A DNA stretch of 64,000 nucleotides, taken from contig NZ_FORY01000003.1 in assembly GCF_900114135.1 (NCBI RefSeq), forward strand, positions 186,001-250,000, given 5' to 3'. The notes beneath the pieces were generated by a model. The model was not told the DNA's origin, ran no database searches, and saw only the letters and a program-made list of their open reading frames with translations. Position 1 is the first letter of the stretch, and each line of letters starts with the position of its first letter. Source of the DNA: Celeribacter halophilus. GTDB taxonomy: Bacteria; Pseudomonadota; Alphaproteobacteria; Rhodobacterales; Rhodobacteraceae. Position numbers and translations under genes: made by a program. Shown in pieces: positions 17,128-25,487 of this stretch.

Positions 17128-18292
17128 ATGGGCAAATCCAGTTTTCTTCTCGCCGGTGTGATCGCAGCTGTTGCGATTGCCGGTGCCGTTGATATTGCTC
17201 GGGCGCAGCCCGCAGGGCCACCTCCCGGCGGAGGCGAGCCGCATGAAAATGACCCGCGTTTGATGGAGGAAAACATCAATATCGGTGCGGTCGAACTGCC
17301 CGACTCAGCCGAGACTTGCGGTGATGAGCCGGGATTTGCGCGGTTCGCGGTTGTTGTGCCTGAGCGAATTGCTCAAAGCAGATGTTTCCGATGATATTCT
17401 TGAACTTATGGAGCAGCCTTATTCCGTAGAAACAGCCCAGAAGTGGAGCAACCTGCCCGCAGGGGGTTATCCGGATCGTCCGGGTGTGCTTTTGGGGGAG
17501 TTTTCGGAGGAACAGCTCGGCCTTGTCAAAGCGATCCTGATGGAGGCGGGGAGTCTGCGTGAGAACGAAGGCTATGACGAGATCGAACAGAATCTCAATC
17601 TGGATGATTTCATTTATACCGTGGCCACGGATCAGGCCGGATATTCGTCTTCGAATTTCTATTTCGCTTTTCTCGGAACGCCAGCCGAGTCAGGGACTTG
17701 GGAATTGTATTGCGGCGGGCACCACTTTGCCTTTGCCAATACCTATACCGATGGAGTTCTGGTTGGGGCCACACCGTCTTTTCGCGGGGTCGAACCGTTT
17801 CGTCCTGTCGAGTTTAATGACCGCCTGAACCTGCCGATGGCGCAGGAACGTGACGCGTTCGCACGCCTGTTGCAATCGCTGACAGAGGAGCAGCGCGAGG
17901 CTGCTTTGCTTGAAGGTACCTACCGCGATATTCTCGCAGGACCGCAGGCCGATGATGCGATCCCCGAAGAAAAAGAGGGATTGAGCGTTTCGGAACTGAG
18001 TGACGAGCAAGTCTACCTGTTGATTGCCGCGCTGGAGACCTATGTGGGCGACATCAATGATGCAGGGGCCGCAGCTTATATGGAGAAATACGAGGCCGAA
18101 TTTGCCGACACCTATCTGGGATTTTCCGGCACGACCGATCTCGACAGTGAAGATGATTATGTGCGTCTGCATGGCCCGTCGCTCTGGCTGGAGTTCTCGA
18201 TGCAGTCCAACAAATCTACGGGTGAAGAGGGCAATCATCCACATTCTGTATGGCGTGACCAGCAGGATGATTACGGTGGCAACACCCTATGA
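17128..18292 (+). pseudogene. DUF3500-type exported protein, split by a frameshift
   Basis: A signal peptide (MGKSSFLLAGVIAAVAIAGA, cleavage near ARA-QP) is read from ATG 17128 with an AAGGAG ribosome site, and this frame stops at 17394. The rest of the protein continues in the next frame to 18292 with DUF3500-like features: WSNLPAGGYPDRPGVLLGEF, a glycine-histidine segment WELYCGGHHFAFAN and GATPSFRGVEPF. Deleting one base near 17355-17362 would join FARFAVVV to LSELLKADVSDD in one frame. Either a real inactivating mutation, a sequencing error or programmed frameshifting. DUF3500 function is unknown. The next gene overlaps its stop by four bases. Confidence 0.7.
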
Positions 18293-18855
18293 GGCTGAGA
18301 ACATGTATGCGCGCGGTCTGTCTGGCCGTGTCGCTGATGTTGGGAGGGGCAGGGGCCGTGTTGGCGCATGCCTTGCCCGGTAGCGTCCTGACATTTTCGT
18401 ACAAAGACGAAAGCCTGCGTCTCGTCATCTCCTTTCCACTCGAAGATCTGATGGTGGCCTCGTCAGAGTTTGCGACGTGGGAGGATGCTTTGGTGAACGA
18501 AGATCTGGCACCGGCGCAACTCGCACAGATCAAGGGGTATTTGGCGCAGCATGTCGCCATTACCCATGCGGGAGAGGCCCTGCCGTTGGTGTTGACAGAT
18601 GCGGTTTTGCGCTATGATCAGAACGCAGATGTCGGTCTCTACGTGCGTCTTGTCGCGACGATGACATCACCGCTCGCTCAGGGGGAGCCGGTCTTTCCGC
18701 TTGTGCTGACCTATGATGCACTGATGCATGAAATTCGTAGCCACCGTGCTGATGTCTATTGGCAGGACAGCGCAGGCATGGACAAATACTTGGCGAATTT
18801 CGGGTTCGGGCGGGTTGACGGACAGCCGCGCTCTATCGAATTGCTTGCGCCGTAA
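18289..18855 (+). CDS. Exported protein of unknown function, partner of DUF3500 gene
   Basis: A 188-residue protein with a signal peptide (about residues 1-26, ending VLAHA). The mature part is beta-rich (GSVLTFSYKDESLRLVISFP, FPLVLTYDALMHEI) and resembles the periplasmic portion of HupE/UreJ-type proteins, but no membrane part follows. Its start overlaps the stop of the DUF3500 frame (ATGA), so the two are co-translated. I cannot give a function. Confidence 0.65.
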   Translation: MRLRTCMRAVCLAVSLMLGGAGAVLAHALPGSVLTFSYKDESLRLVISFPLEDLMVASSEFATWEDALVNEDLAPAQLAQIKGYLAQHVAITHAGEALPLVLTDAVLRYDQNADVGLYVRLVATMTSPLAQGEPVFPLVLTYDALMHEIRSHRADVYWQDSAGMDKYLANFGFGRVDGQPRSIELLAP

Positions 18856-19036
18856 AGTGAAGGGGGTGAAGGCGGAATTACTTCTGGTGGGCGTGCGCTG
18901 TGTGTTGAGACGATGAGGCCGTCGCCCCTCATTTTGCCCTCTATGAGCAAAAAAGTTGCGTCCCCTCCGCATCTGCGCGCAATTTTGGCGCAAATTTGCA
19001 TGTGTTTCCCCCTTCAATCTTCCGGAGGCCATCACT

Positions 19037-19057
19037 ATGGTGCGCGCGATTTGGTGA
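19037..19057 (+). other. Six-codon leader ORF before dctP
   Basis: ATG 19037 has a GGAGG site (19024-19028) at eight-base spacing and encodes MVRAIW before TGA. The frame runs into the hairpin at 19040-19076, just upstream of the dctP ribosome site. A regulatory leader peptide is possible; it may also be chance. Confidence 0.35.
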
Positions 19058-19076
19058 GGGGGAACCCCTCGCGCAC
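19040..19076 (+). promoter_or_regulatory. Leader hairpin upstream of TakP-like dctP
   Basis: GTGCGC pairs with GCGCAC and GAGGGG with CCCCTC, closing a GAA loop, with a ten-base bulge on the 5-prime side. It ends four bases before the GGAGG of the next gene, so it could control translation or mRNA stability. Confidence 0.5.
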
Positions 19077-19093
19077 ATTTGGAGGATACTCAT

Positions 19094-20191
19094 ATGGATC
19101 GCCGTTCTTTTCTGAAAACTTCCGCGCTCGGTGGCGCCTCTGCTGCGGCCGCGTCCACGCTGGCCGCGCCGATGTATGCGCAAGGCAAGCGCACCCTGAC
19201 GATGGTCTGCTCCTGGCCGCGCGGTCTTGCAGGGGTCTGGGAAGCTGTTGAACGTTTCGTGGACAGTGTCCAGACCATGTCCGACGGCCAACTCACCATC
19301 GAGGCCCGCGCTGCAGGCGAACTGGTTGGCGGTCTTGAAGTGTTTGACGCTGTGACCTCCGGTCAGGCCGATATCTACCACTCTGCAGAATACTATTTTA
19401 CCGGCCAGCACCCCGCGATGGCGTTTTTCACCACCTCTCCCTTCGGCATGACCGCGCCGGAAATGATGGTTTGGTATTACGGTATGGGCGGGCAAAAGCT
19501 GCACCGCGATCTGGGCGAAATCTTCGGATTGCGCGCCAACATCGGCGGCCAGACCGGCGCGCAGGGTGGCGGCTGGTTCCGTAAGGAAATCACCTCTGTC
19601 TCCGACTTCCAGGGCCTCAAGCTGCGGATGCCGGGCTTGGGCGGCGAAGTGGTCGGCAAACTGGGCGCATCGGTTCAGGTGATGCCGGCGGGTGACATCT
19701 ATCAGGCGCTCTCCTCGGGCGCTTTGGACGGGACGGAATGGGTCGGCCCGTGGTCGGACGAACGTCTGGGCCTGCAAGAGGTCTGTGACTATTTCTATCC
19801 GGCCGGTTTCCACGAGCCGGGTTCGGCCCTGTCGGTCAACACCAACCTCGAAGTGTTCCAGTCGCTGACACCGGCACAACAGCGGATTATCGACAATGCC
19901 GCTGCCGAATGTAACCAGTTCGACTACGCGCTGTTCCTCGCCAACAACGGTCCTGCGCTTCAACGCCTGATCTCGGGCGGCACGCAGATCAAGCAATTCC
20001 CTGACGATGTCTGGGAAGCTTTGGGCCGCGCTTCCAAAGAGGTTCTGGATCAATATATGGACGACGATCTCTTTGTCGAAATCCGCACCTCTGTTGAAGA
20101 GTCGATGAAAGCCACATCGGCATGGATGGGTCAGTCCGACACGTTCTACAGCACCCAGCGCAACCGCGTTCTGGAGAAAATGGAAGGCTGA
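19094..20191 (+). CDS. dctP: TakP-like TRAP solute-binding protein, copy 1
   Basis: A 365-residue binding protein with a Tat signal (DRRSFLKTSALGGASAAAAS). It follows the TakP/2-oxoacid TRAP pattern: ADIYHSAEYYFTGQHPAMAFF, GGWFRKEITSVSDFQGLKLR with the carboxylate-binding arginine, GALDGTEWVGPWSDERLGL and YPAGFHEPG. TakP binds 2-oxo acids with a sodium ion; related proteins bind lactate or other hydroxy acids. A paralogue of identical length lies at 23267-24364, after a divergent two-component pair. This copy has no permease directly behind it. ATG 19094 has GGAGG at good spacing. Confidence 0.92.
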   Translation: MDRRSFLKTSALGGASAAAASTLAAPMYAQGKRTLTMVCSWPRGLAGVWEAVERFVDSVQTMSDGQLTIEARAAGELVGGLEVFDAVTSGQADIYHSAEYYFTGQHPAMAFFTTSPFGMTAPEMMVWYYGMGGQKLHRDLGEIFGLRANIGGQTGAQGGGWFRKEITSVSDFQGLKLRMPGLGGEVVGKLGASVQVMPAGDIYQALSSGALDGTEWVGPWSDERLGLQEVCDYFYPAGFHEPGSALSVNTNLEVFQSLTPAQQRIIDNAAAECNQFDYALFLANNGPALQRLISGGTQIKQFPDDVWEALGRASKEVLDQYMDDDLFVEIRTSVEESMKATSAWMGQSDTFYSTQRNRVLEKMEG

Positions 20192-20218
20192 TCTTTCCTG
20201 ATCGGTGAGAAATTAGAG

Positions 20219-20250
20219 ACGCGCGGGGGAGCCATCCCTTGCGCGTTTTT
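20219..20250 (+). terminator. Terminator after TakP-like copy 1
   Basis: ACGCGC and GCGCGT form the base of a stem with GGG/CCC pairs inside, followed by TTTT. It isolates this binding protein gene as its own transcript. Confidence 0.7.
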
Positions 20251-20295
20251 GTTTGGATCGAGCAGGCGCGCCCATTGCGGTCTCGCGCGGTGGGG

Positions 20296-20748
20296 TCAGA
20301 GTGTGGGGCCGGCGATGAGATGTGTGATCTTGCCCTCAAATAGCAAGACACTGATCTGAGCGACACATCCGTTTGTGCGCCACCTGAACGGGAACTTTCG
20401 GGGCAGGCAAAAGACCAGACCCCGATCGGCCCGATAGCTGTCTGCACCTGTGCCAAAGGACGGCCCGTCCACCGAAACCCTGCGCAAGAGAGACCATGAA
20501 TGTCTTTCAAACCAGTCAATTACCTCGTCTTCCTTACAGCCCACCCCATGTAGGGCGTCGCCGGAGCGGTCCGAGTTCAGGTGGATATATTGCTCTGTGT
20601 CTTCGAGTGCCCATGACAGTTCCGACAAGGTGTCGGCGCAGGGTGTTGGCTCCGCTGCGAGAGATATCACAGGGCCAATCAGGAGAACGCCGGACAACAG
20701 GACTGGGAGGCTTTTAATGGCGGGCATAGTGGCGGGCTTGGAGATCAT
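20296..20748 (-). CDS. Hypothetical exported cysteine-containing protein
   Basis: A 150-residue frame with a hydrophobic signal-like segment (LPVLLSGVLLIGPVISLAAE, about residues 14-33) and four later cysteines, which suggests a disulfide-bonded periplasmic protein. No family recognised. A shorter start at 20727 (MPAIKSLP) would give a more usual signal length. No strong ribosome site at either. It lies between the TakP-like gene and the response regulator, with no evident link. Confidence 0.5.
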   Translation of the reverse strand: MISKPATMPAIKSLPVLLSGVLLIGPVISLAAEPTPCADTLSELSWALEDTEQYIHLNSDRSGDALHGVGCKEDEVIDWFERHSWSLLRRVSVDGPSFGTGADSYRADRGLVFCLPRKFPFRWRTNGCVAQISVLLFEGKITHLIAGPTL

Positions 20749-20856
20749 GCTTCAGGTTTAGCCGGATTTATGGCTTCGCGCTATGACTATTGCCTGATGA
20801 GTATTGCCTGCGCGCAACGGGCGGTCAGGAAGCTCGCTTTTTTTTGGGGGGGGCTT

Positions 20857-21504
20857 TTAGAACCGTCCTGTGCCCTGCAAAACCCCGTGTTCCAAGGCAT
20901 AGCGCGTCAGTCCGGCGGTGGAGGAAATCCCCAGCTTGCGCTTGATGTTCTTGCGGTGGGTCTCGACCGTGCGCACGGAGATGTCGAGGGTGGCGGCGAC
21001 TTCCTTGTTCGATTTGCCCTGCGCCAGTTCCAGCAGGATCGTCTGTTCGCGCTCTGTCAAAGGTTCCCGCCCGTCGCGGATTTTCGGCCCCATTGCGGCC
21101 TGCGCACCGGTGCAGAGGAATTTCTCGCCGCGCATCACCGCCTCGATCGCCTCTTTCACATCCTCGGTCGGCACGTCTTTGAGCACATAGCCCATCGCTC
21201 CGTGCGACAGCGCGGCTCCGATATATTCGGGGCTGTCGTGCATGGACAGGATCAGGATGCGGGTTTCTGGGCGGCGCTCCAGCAGCAGTTCTGTCGCTGT
21301 CAGCCCACCCATACAAGGCATGTTCAAATCCAGCAGCACAACGTCCGGCGCCAGCGTGTCGATCTGGTCCACCGCCTCGCGCCCGTTGCTCAGCGTGCCC
21401 ACCACGTCGATATCCTCGAAACTTTCCAGCAACGCACGGATGCCCTCGGCCACCAACGGATGATCGTCCACGATCAGAACGCGGGTTCGGGTCATGTCAT
21501 TCAT
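20857..21504 (-). CDS. NarL/LuxR-type response regulator
   Basis: A 215-residue regulator: receiver domain with the acidic pair in VLIVDDHPLVAEG, phosphoacceptor Asp in DVVLLDLNMPCMGG (about residue 58) and Lys in GYVLKDVP, then a LuxR-type helix-turn-helix (LTEREQTILLELAQGKSNKEVAATLDIS split around residue 155-180). Overlaps the kinase stop by four bases. It is likely to control one or both TakP-like TRAP transcripts that flank the pair. Confidence 0.93.
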   Translation of the reverse strand: MNDMTRTRVLIVDDHPLVAEGIRALLESFEDIDVVGTLSNGREAVDQIDTLAPDVVLLDLNMPCMGGLTATELLLERRPETRILILSMHDSPEYIGAALSHGAMGYVLKDVPTEDVKEAIEAVMRGEKFLCTGAQAAMGPKIRDGREPLTEREQTILLELAQGKSNKEVAATLDISVRTVETHRKNIKRKLGISSTAGLTRYALEHGVLQGTGRF

Positions 21505-22925
21505 CGGGCGTTTCCTATGTGGGAGCGGGGGCGGTTGGAGCCTGCGGGAGGCAGGATATGCTTCAACGGCACGGTGGCGTCAATGGCCGTGCCGGGGGAG
21601 AGATGTGTGATGGTCAATGTGCCGTCGAGCTGTTCCATCCGCTCGGCCATATTGCGCAGCCCGATGCCACGACCGGTCTTGCTGGTCTCGGAAGGGTCGA
21701 AACCTTGCCCGTTGTCACTGACCAGAAGCGTTGCGCCTGTGCGGTGGCCGGCGAGTTTGATGGAGACCTCGGTGGCCTCGGCGTGGCGTTCGATATTGGT
21801 GAGAGCCTCTTGTGCGATGCGAAACAGGGCGATCCGTGCCTCTTCGTCGAGCCGGTTGCGAAAGACGACGGTTTCCAGCCCTGTCTTGATCCCTGTGCGT
21901 TTCTCGAATTCTTCGGCCAGAGCCTGAAGCGCGGGGCCAAGACCCAGATCGTCCAATACACCGGGGCGCAGGTCGCGGGAGATGCGGCGCACCTCGGTGA
22001 GTGCACCGCCCAGCATGTCGAAACTGCGGTCGAGACTGGCCGGAGCTTTCGGATCGCCCGCCTTCAACTGCCGCCGCGCCAGTTCCATCGCATAGCGCAC
22101 ACCGACAAGGATCTGGCTGATCCCGTCATGCAATTCACGCGCGACGCGGCCTCGCTCTTCTTCTTGCGTGTCGAAAATGCGCTGGGTCAGTTCCTTGAGC
22201 TTGGCATCTGCGAGACGGCGCTCGCGGATCGTGATCGAGACACCTGTCATAAAGACCAGAAGCACAGCGGCCATGGTGATCGCACCGATATAGCCGAAGG
22301 TCCGGCGCACACGGGCGTTGACCTCGGCGCGGGCGGCTGCAACAGAGGTCAGCACATCGTCAATGAACACCCCTGTGCCGATGGCCCATTGCCAGTCCTG
22401 CAAACCGATCACATAGCTGATCATGCGGGCCTCCTCGCCGGTGGAGGGTTTGGGCCAGAGAAATTCGTGATAGCCGCCGCCCTGACGGGCCAACCGGATC
22501 AACTCGTCGACCACGGGCGTGCCTTCGCTGTCGGTGCGTCCCGCCCAGTTGCGGGTGATCAGTTCGGTCTGACGCGGGGCGACGAGGTTGGTTCCTTGAT
22601 AGTCATAGACAAAGAAATAGCCCTCGCTCCCGTAGGTCATGGCGGCCAGAGTCTGTGTCACCTTGGTCTTGGCCACTTCGTCATCGGGCGGGGCGGGGTT
22701 GTAATCGGCGCTGATTGAGGTGCGCGCCAGTTGCAGGTAGTTTTGCAACTCCTGCTTTTTGGCGCTGATCAACTGGGCTTCGAGATCGGCGATCTCGCGT
22801 TCCGACATGGTTTTCGACTGATGCGCCACGACAAAGGCAATCGCCGCGACAGAGAGGATCAGCGGCAGAGTGGCGAGCAAATAGAGTTTGCGCGCATAGG
22901 TCATCTCGGGCAGCAGCCGCGTCAT
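21501..22925 (-). CDS. Sensor histidine kinase with Cache domain
   Basis: A 474-residue membrane kinase: TM1 at about residues 12-34, a periplasmic single-Cache domain (AAMTYGSEGYFFVYDYQGTNL, MISYVIGLQDWQWAIGTGVF), TM2 near 200-220, a HisKA_3 dimerisation helix with EEERGRVARELHDGISQILVG carrying the phospho-His, and a HATPase domain (DNGQGFD, GRGIGLRNMAERM). Cache domains of this type commonly sense small carboxylates such as pyruvate or C4-acids, which matches a 2-oxoacid TRAP next door. ATG 22925 is chosen; an upstream in-frame start adds 19 residues unlike the family. Confidence 0.92.
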   Translation of the reverse strand: MTRLLPEMTYARKLYLLATLPLILSVAAIAFVVAHQSKTMSEREIADLEAQLISAKKQELQNYLQLARTSISADYNPAPPDDEVAKTKVTQTLAAMTYGSEGYFFVYDYQGTNLVAPRQTELITRNWAGRTDSEGTPVVDELIRLARQGGGYHEFLWPKPSTGEEARMISYVIGLQDWQWAIGTGVFIDDVLTSVAAARAEVNARVRRTFGYIGAITMAAVLLVFMTGVSITIRERRLADAKLKELTQRIFDTQEEERGRVARELHDGISQILVGVRYAMELARRQLKAGDPKAPASLDRSFDMLGGALTEVRRISRDLRPGVLDDLGLGPALQALAEEFEKRTGIKTGLETVVFRNRLDEEARIALFRIAQEALTNIERHAEATEVSIKLAGHRTGATLLVSDNGQGFDPSETSKTGRGIGLRNMAERMEQLDGTLTITHLSPGTAIDATVPLKHILPPAGSNRPRSHIGNAR

Positions 22926-23266
22926 GTCGAGGGTCCGGTCTTTGGGTCGAATGCAGGATAGCGGCGTTCCGCAGCGGGTCAATCGGAGGTTTGCATTCGC
23001 AATATGGTAGGAAAGTTACCAATTTTCATCAGAAAAAGTTACAAAATGAGGCCTCTGCGTAATGTTGGGTATTTCCTCGCGCCTTTGTGACCGCTAACCT
23101 CTTTGAACGATCCGGCCCGCATGTGGCCCGTCAGATGATCTGCCCGTTTCTGGTGCGAAGGCGAGAGGACCTTTGCGCCGCTGCTTGAAAGGGGGGAAGG
23201 GGCTGACTGGTGTCGCGTGGGTCGGGGTTAAAATTCGCCATAGACTATTTTGGGAGGAAACCATCT
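22926..23266. promoter_or_regulatory. Divergent intergenic region with repeated AAAGTTAC boxes
   Basis: This 341-base gap separates the kinase from the second TakP-like gene and should hold both promoters. AAAGTTAC occurs twice on the plus strand (23012-23019 and 23035-23042), 23 bases apart, close to the kinase start. Such direct repeats fit a regulator site, perhaps for the local NarL-type protein. I see no coding frame or structured RNA that I recognise in the rest. Confidence 0.4.
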
Positions 23267-24364
23267 ATGGATCGTCGTTCTTTTTTGAAAACATCCGCTC
23301 TGGGCGGGGCATCTGCTGCCGCTGCGTCCACTCTGGCCGCGCCGGTATATGCACAGGGCAAGCGCACGCTGACTATGGTCACCACATGGCCGCGCGGACT
23401 TGCGGGCGTCTGGGATTCCGTTGAACGCTTTGCCGCCAATGTCGGCGCGCTCACCGACGGGCAGCTGACCGTCGAGCCGAAAGCCGCAGGCGAGCTTGTT
23501 GGCGGGTTGGAAGTCTTTGACGCCGTGACCGCCGGTCAGGCCGATATGTATCACGGCTGCGAATATTACTTCACCGGTCAACACCCTGCGCTGGCGTATT
23601 TCACCACCGTGCCCTTCGGCATGACCGCGCCGGAAATGATGGTGTGGTATTATTCCATGGGCGGTATGGAGCTTCACCACAAGCTGGGCGAAATCTTCGG
23701 CCTCAAGGGCTTTATCGCCGGTCAGACCGGTGGTCAGGGCGGGGGCTGGTTCCGCAAGGAAATGAAGTCGCCTTCCGATTTCCAGGGTCTGAAATTCCGT
23801 ATGCCGGGGCTTGGCGGGGAAACCGTGTCCAAACTCGGCGCTTCCGTGCAGGTGCTTCCGGGTGGCGAGATTTATCAAGCCCTGTCTTCCGGCGCGCTGG
23901 ACGGCACCGAATGGATCGGCCCGTGGTCGGACGAGAAGCTCGGCCTGCAAGAGGTCTGTGACTACTACTATCCGGCGGGCTTCCACGAACCGGGTGCCGC
24001 GCTTTGTGTCACCACCAACCTCGAAGTGTTCGAAGGTCTGACCCCGACACAGCAGAAGGCCATCGAGATTGCCGCTGGCGAATGCCATCAGCACAACTAC
24101 GCACTGTTTGTCGCCAACAACGGTCCGGCGCTGCAACGCCTGATTCAAGGCGGCACTCAGCTCAAGGAATTCTCCGACGACATCTGGACCGCCTTCGGGA
24201 CCGCCGCGAAGGAAGTGCTCGACGGCTATATGGATGATGAGATTTTCGCGGAGATCCGCACCTCTTACGAGGCAGCGATGTCTGCGACCTCCGGCTGGAT
24301 GGGGCGCTCTGACGGTAAATATACGCCGCAGCGTGACCGTGTGATCGCGGCCCAGTCGGAATGA
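23267..24364 (+). CDS. dctP: TakP-like TRAP solute-binding protein, copy 2
   Basis: A 365-residue Tat-exported binding protein, the same length as copy 1 and close to it throughout (MDRRSFLKTSALGGASAAAA is identical). The key segments GGWFRKEMKSPSDFQGLKFR and GALDGTEWIGPWSDEKLGL are kept. Differences cluster in places that may touch ligand, for example YHGCEYYFTGQHPALAYF versus YHSAEYYFTGQHPAMAFF. It directly precedes the small and large permease genes, so it is the cognate binding protein. ATG 23267 follows GGGAGG at good spacing. Confidence 0.93.
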   Translation: MDRRSFLKTSALGGASAAAASTLAAPVYAQGKRTLTMVTTWPRGLAGVWDSVERFAANVGALTDGQLTVEPKAAGELVGGLEVFDAVTAGQADMYHGCEYYFTGQHPALAYFTTVPFGMTAPEMMVWYYSMGGMELHHKLGEIFGLKGFIAGQTGGQGGGWFRKEMKSPSDFQGLKFRMPGLGGETVSKLGASVQVLPGGEIYQALSSGALDGTEWIGPWSDEKLGLQEVCDYYYPAGFHEPGAALCVTTNLEVFEGLTPTQQKAIEIAAGECHQHNYALFVANNGPALQRLIQGGTQLKEFSDDIWTAFGTAAKEVLDGYMDDEIFAEIRTSYEAAMSATSGWMGRSDGKYTPQRDRVIAAQSE

Positions 24365-24389
24365 TGCCCTGAAAGGCTTGAAAAATAGG

Positions 24390-24416
24390 AAATGCGCGCG
24401 GTTTTCGCGCGCATTT
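24390..24416 (+). terminator. Stem-loop between dctP copy 2 and dctQ
   Basis: AAATGCGCGCG and CGCGCGCATTT form a perfect 11-bp stem with a GTTTT loop. Placed between the binding protein and the permease genes, it probably gives partial termination or mRNA stabilisation, so that the binding protein is made in excess. Confidence 0.7.
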
Positions 24417-24536
24417 TCGTCCTTTTCGCGTTGTCGTCCGTGTTTCAGAAGCGTAAAGCAACGCCATTACACACATAGAATAACATGACACTGGGAACGG
24501 GCCGCGCGGATGCGGGCCGGGAAGGGGACAGACGAG

Positions 24537-25466
24537 ATGGAAGAACAGGCCGGTACGTCTTTTCTGGGACTTGTGGTGGACGCGGTGGTGAGCCTCGTTG
24601 TCAACCTCGGTCTCGGGTTCTGGCACATCATTTATGCGCTTACACATCCGGGGCTTTGGCTCGATTGGTCGGATAAGGAAAGCCTTTTGCGCTTTGTTTA
24701 TTACGGTGGATCAAAAGAGCTTCTGTTCGTCTTTCTGGATGTGGTGATTGTGCTCTCCGTGATCGGCTTTGTCCATCGCCCCTTCCTGTGGGCGCTGGTG
24801 CGCGGGCTTGAGAAGATCGCCAATACCACAGGCCGCGTGGCCGCATGGTTCGGCCTTCTGATGGTGCTACAGCAGATCATCGTGGTGTTCTTGCAGTCGA
24901 TCTTCCGTCAGGGCGAGATTTCGATTTCGCCGTTCGGCGGCGGGTTCACGGAATCTGTCGGCTGGTTCTCCGAAAGCCTCAAATTCGAGAACGCCCTCGT
25001 TGTGGCGCTCTGTGTGTCCTACGCCTTTGTGCAAGGCAGCCACGTCCGCGTGGATCTGATCTATGCCGGCGTCAAACATCGCACCAAACGCGCCATCGAC
25101 ATGTTCGGGTCGCTGTTCTTCATGCTGCCTGTCGCGCTTCTGACATGGATGTATGCGTGGTTCTTCCTCTGGCGGCACCTGATCACGCCGAAAGTCTCGG
25201 CCTCTGACGCGCTGGACCGGATGCTGATGAAGGCGCGGATCGTGAAATGGAACGTGGAAACCGTGTCCTTTTCCGCCAACGGGTTCAACGGCTATTTCCT
25301 GTTCAAAATCCTGATGCTGTGCTTCCTCTCACTGGTGATTTTGCAGGCGCTGGCCTTTTTCTACCGCTCCTTCCTCGAATTCGTCGAGGGTGAAGAGAGT
25401 GCAGGTAAATATCTCGACAAAGACACGCTCGGCGAAGGTGAAGAAACCTTTGAAGGCACGTATTAA
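24537..25466 (+). CDS. dctQ: TRAP transporter small permease (long form)
   Basis: A 309-residue membrane protein, almost twice the usual DctQ length. The core helices are present (GRVAAWFGLLMVLQQIIVVFLQ, FENALVVALCVSYAFVQGSHVRVDL, FGSLFFMLPVALLTWMYAWFF), preceded by an extra hydrophobic N-terminal region and followed by a final helix and an acidic tail. The region around residues 125-145 is a periplasmic loop. It sits 21 bases before the large permease. ATG 24537 is preceded by a GAAGGGGA site. Confidence 0.87.
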   Translation: MEEQAGTSFLGLVVDAVVSLVVNLGLGFWHIIYALTHPGLWLDWSDKESLLRFVYYGGSKELLFVFLDVVIVLSVIGFVHRPFLWALVRGLEKIANTTGRVAAWFGLLMVLQQIIVVFLQSIFRQGEISISPFGGGFTESVGWFSESLKFENALVVALCVSYAFVQGSHVRVDLIYAGVKHRTKRAIDMFGSLFFMLPVALLTWMYAWFFLWRHLITPKVSASDALDRMLMKARIVKWNVETVSFSANGFNGYFLFKILMLCFLSLVILQALAFFYRSFLEFVEGEESAGKYLDKDTLGEGEETFEGTY

Positions 25467-25487
25467 TTCGAGCGAAGGAACAAACAC

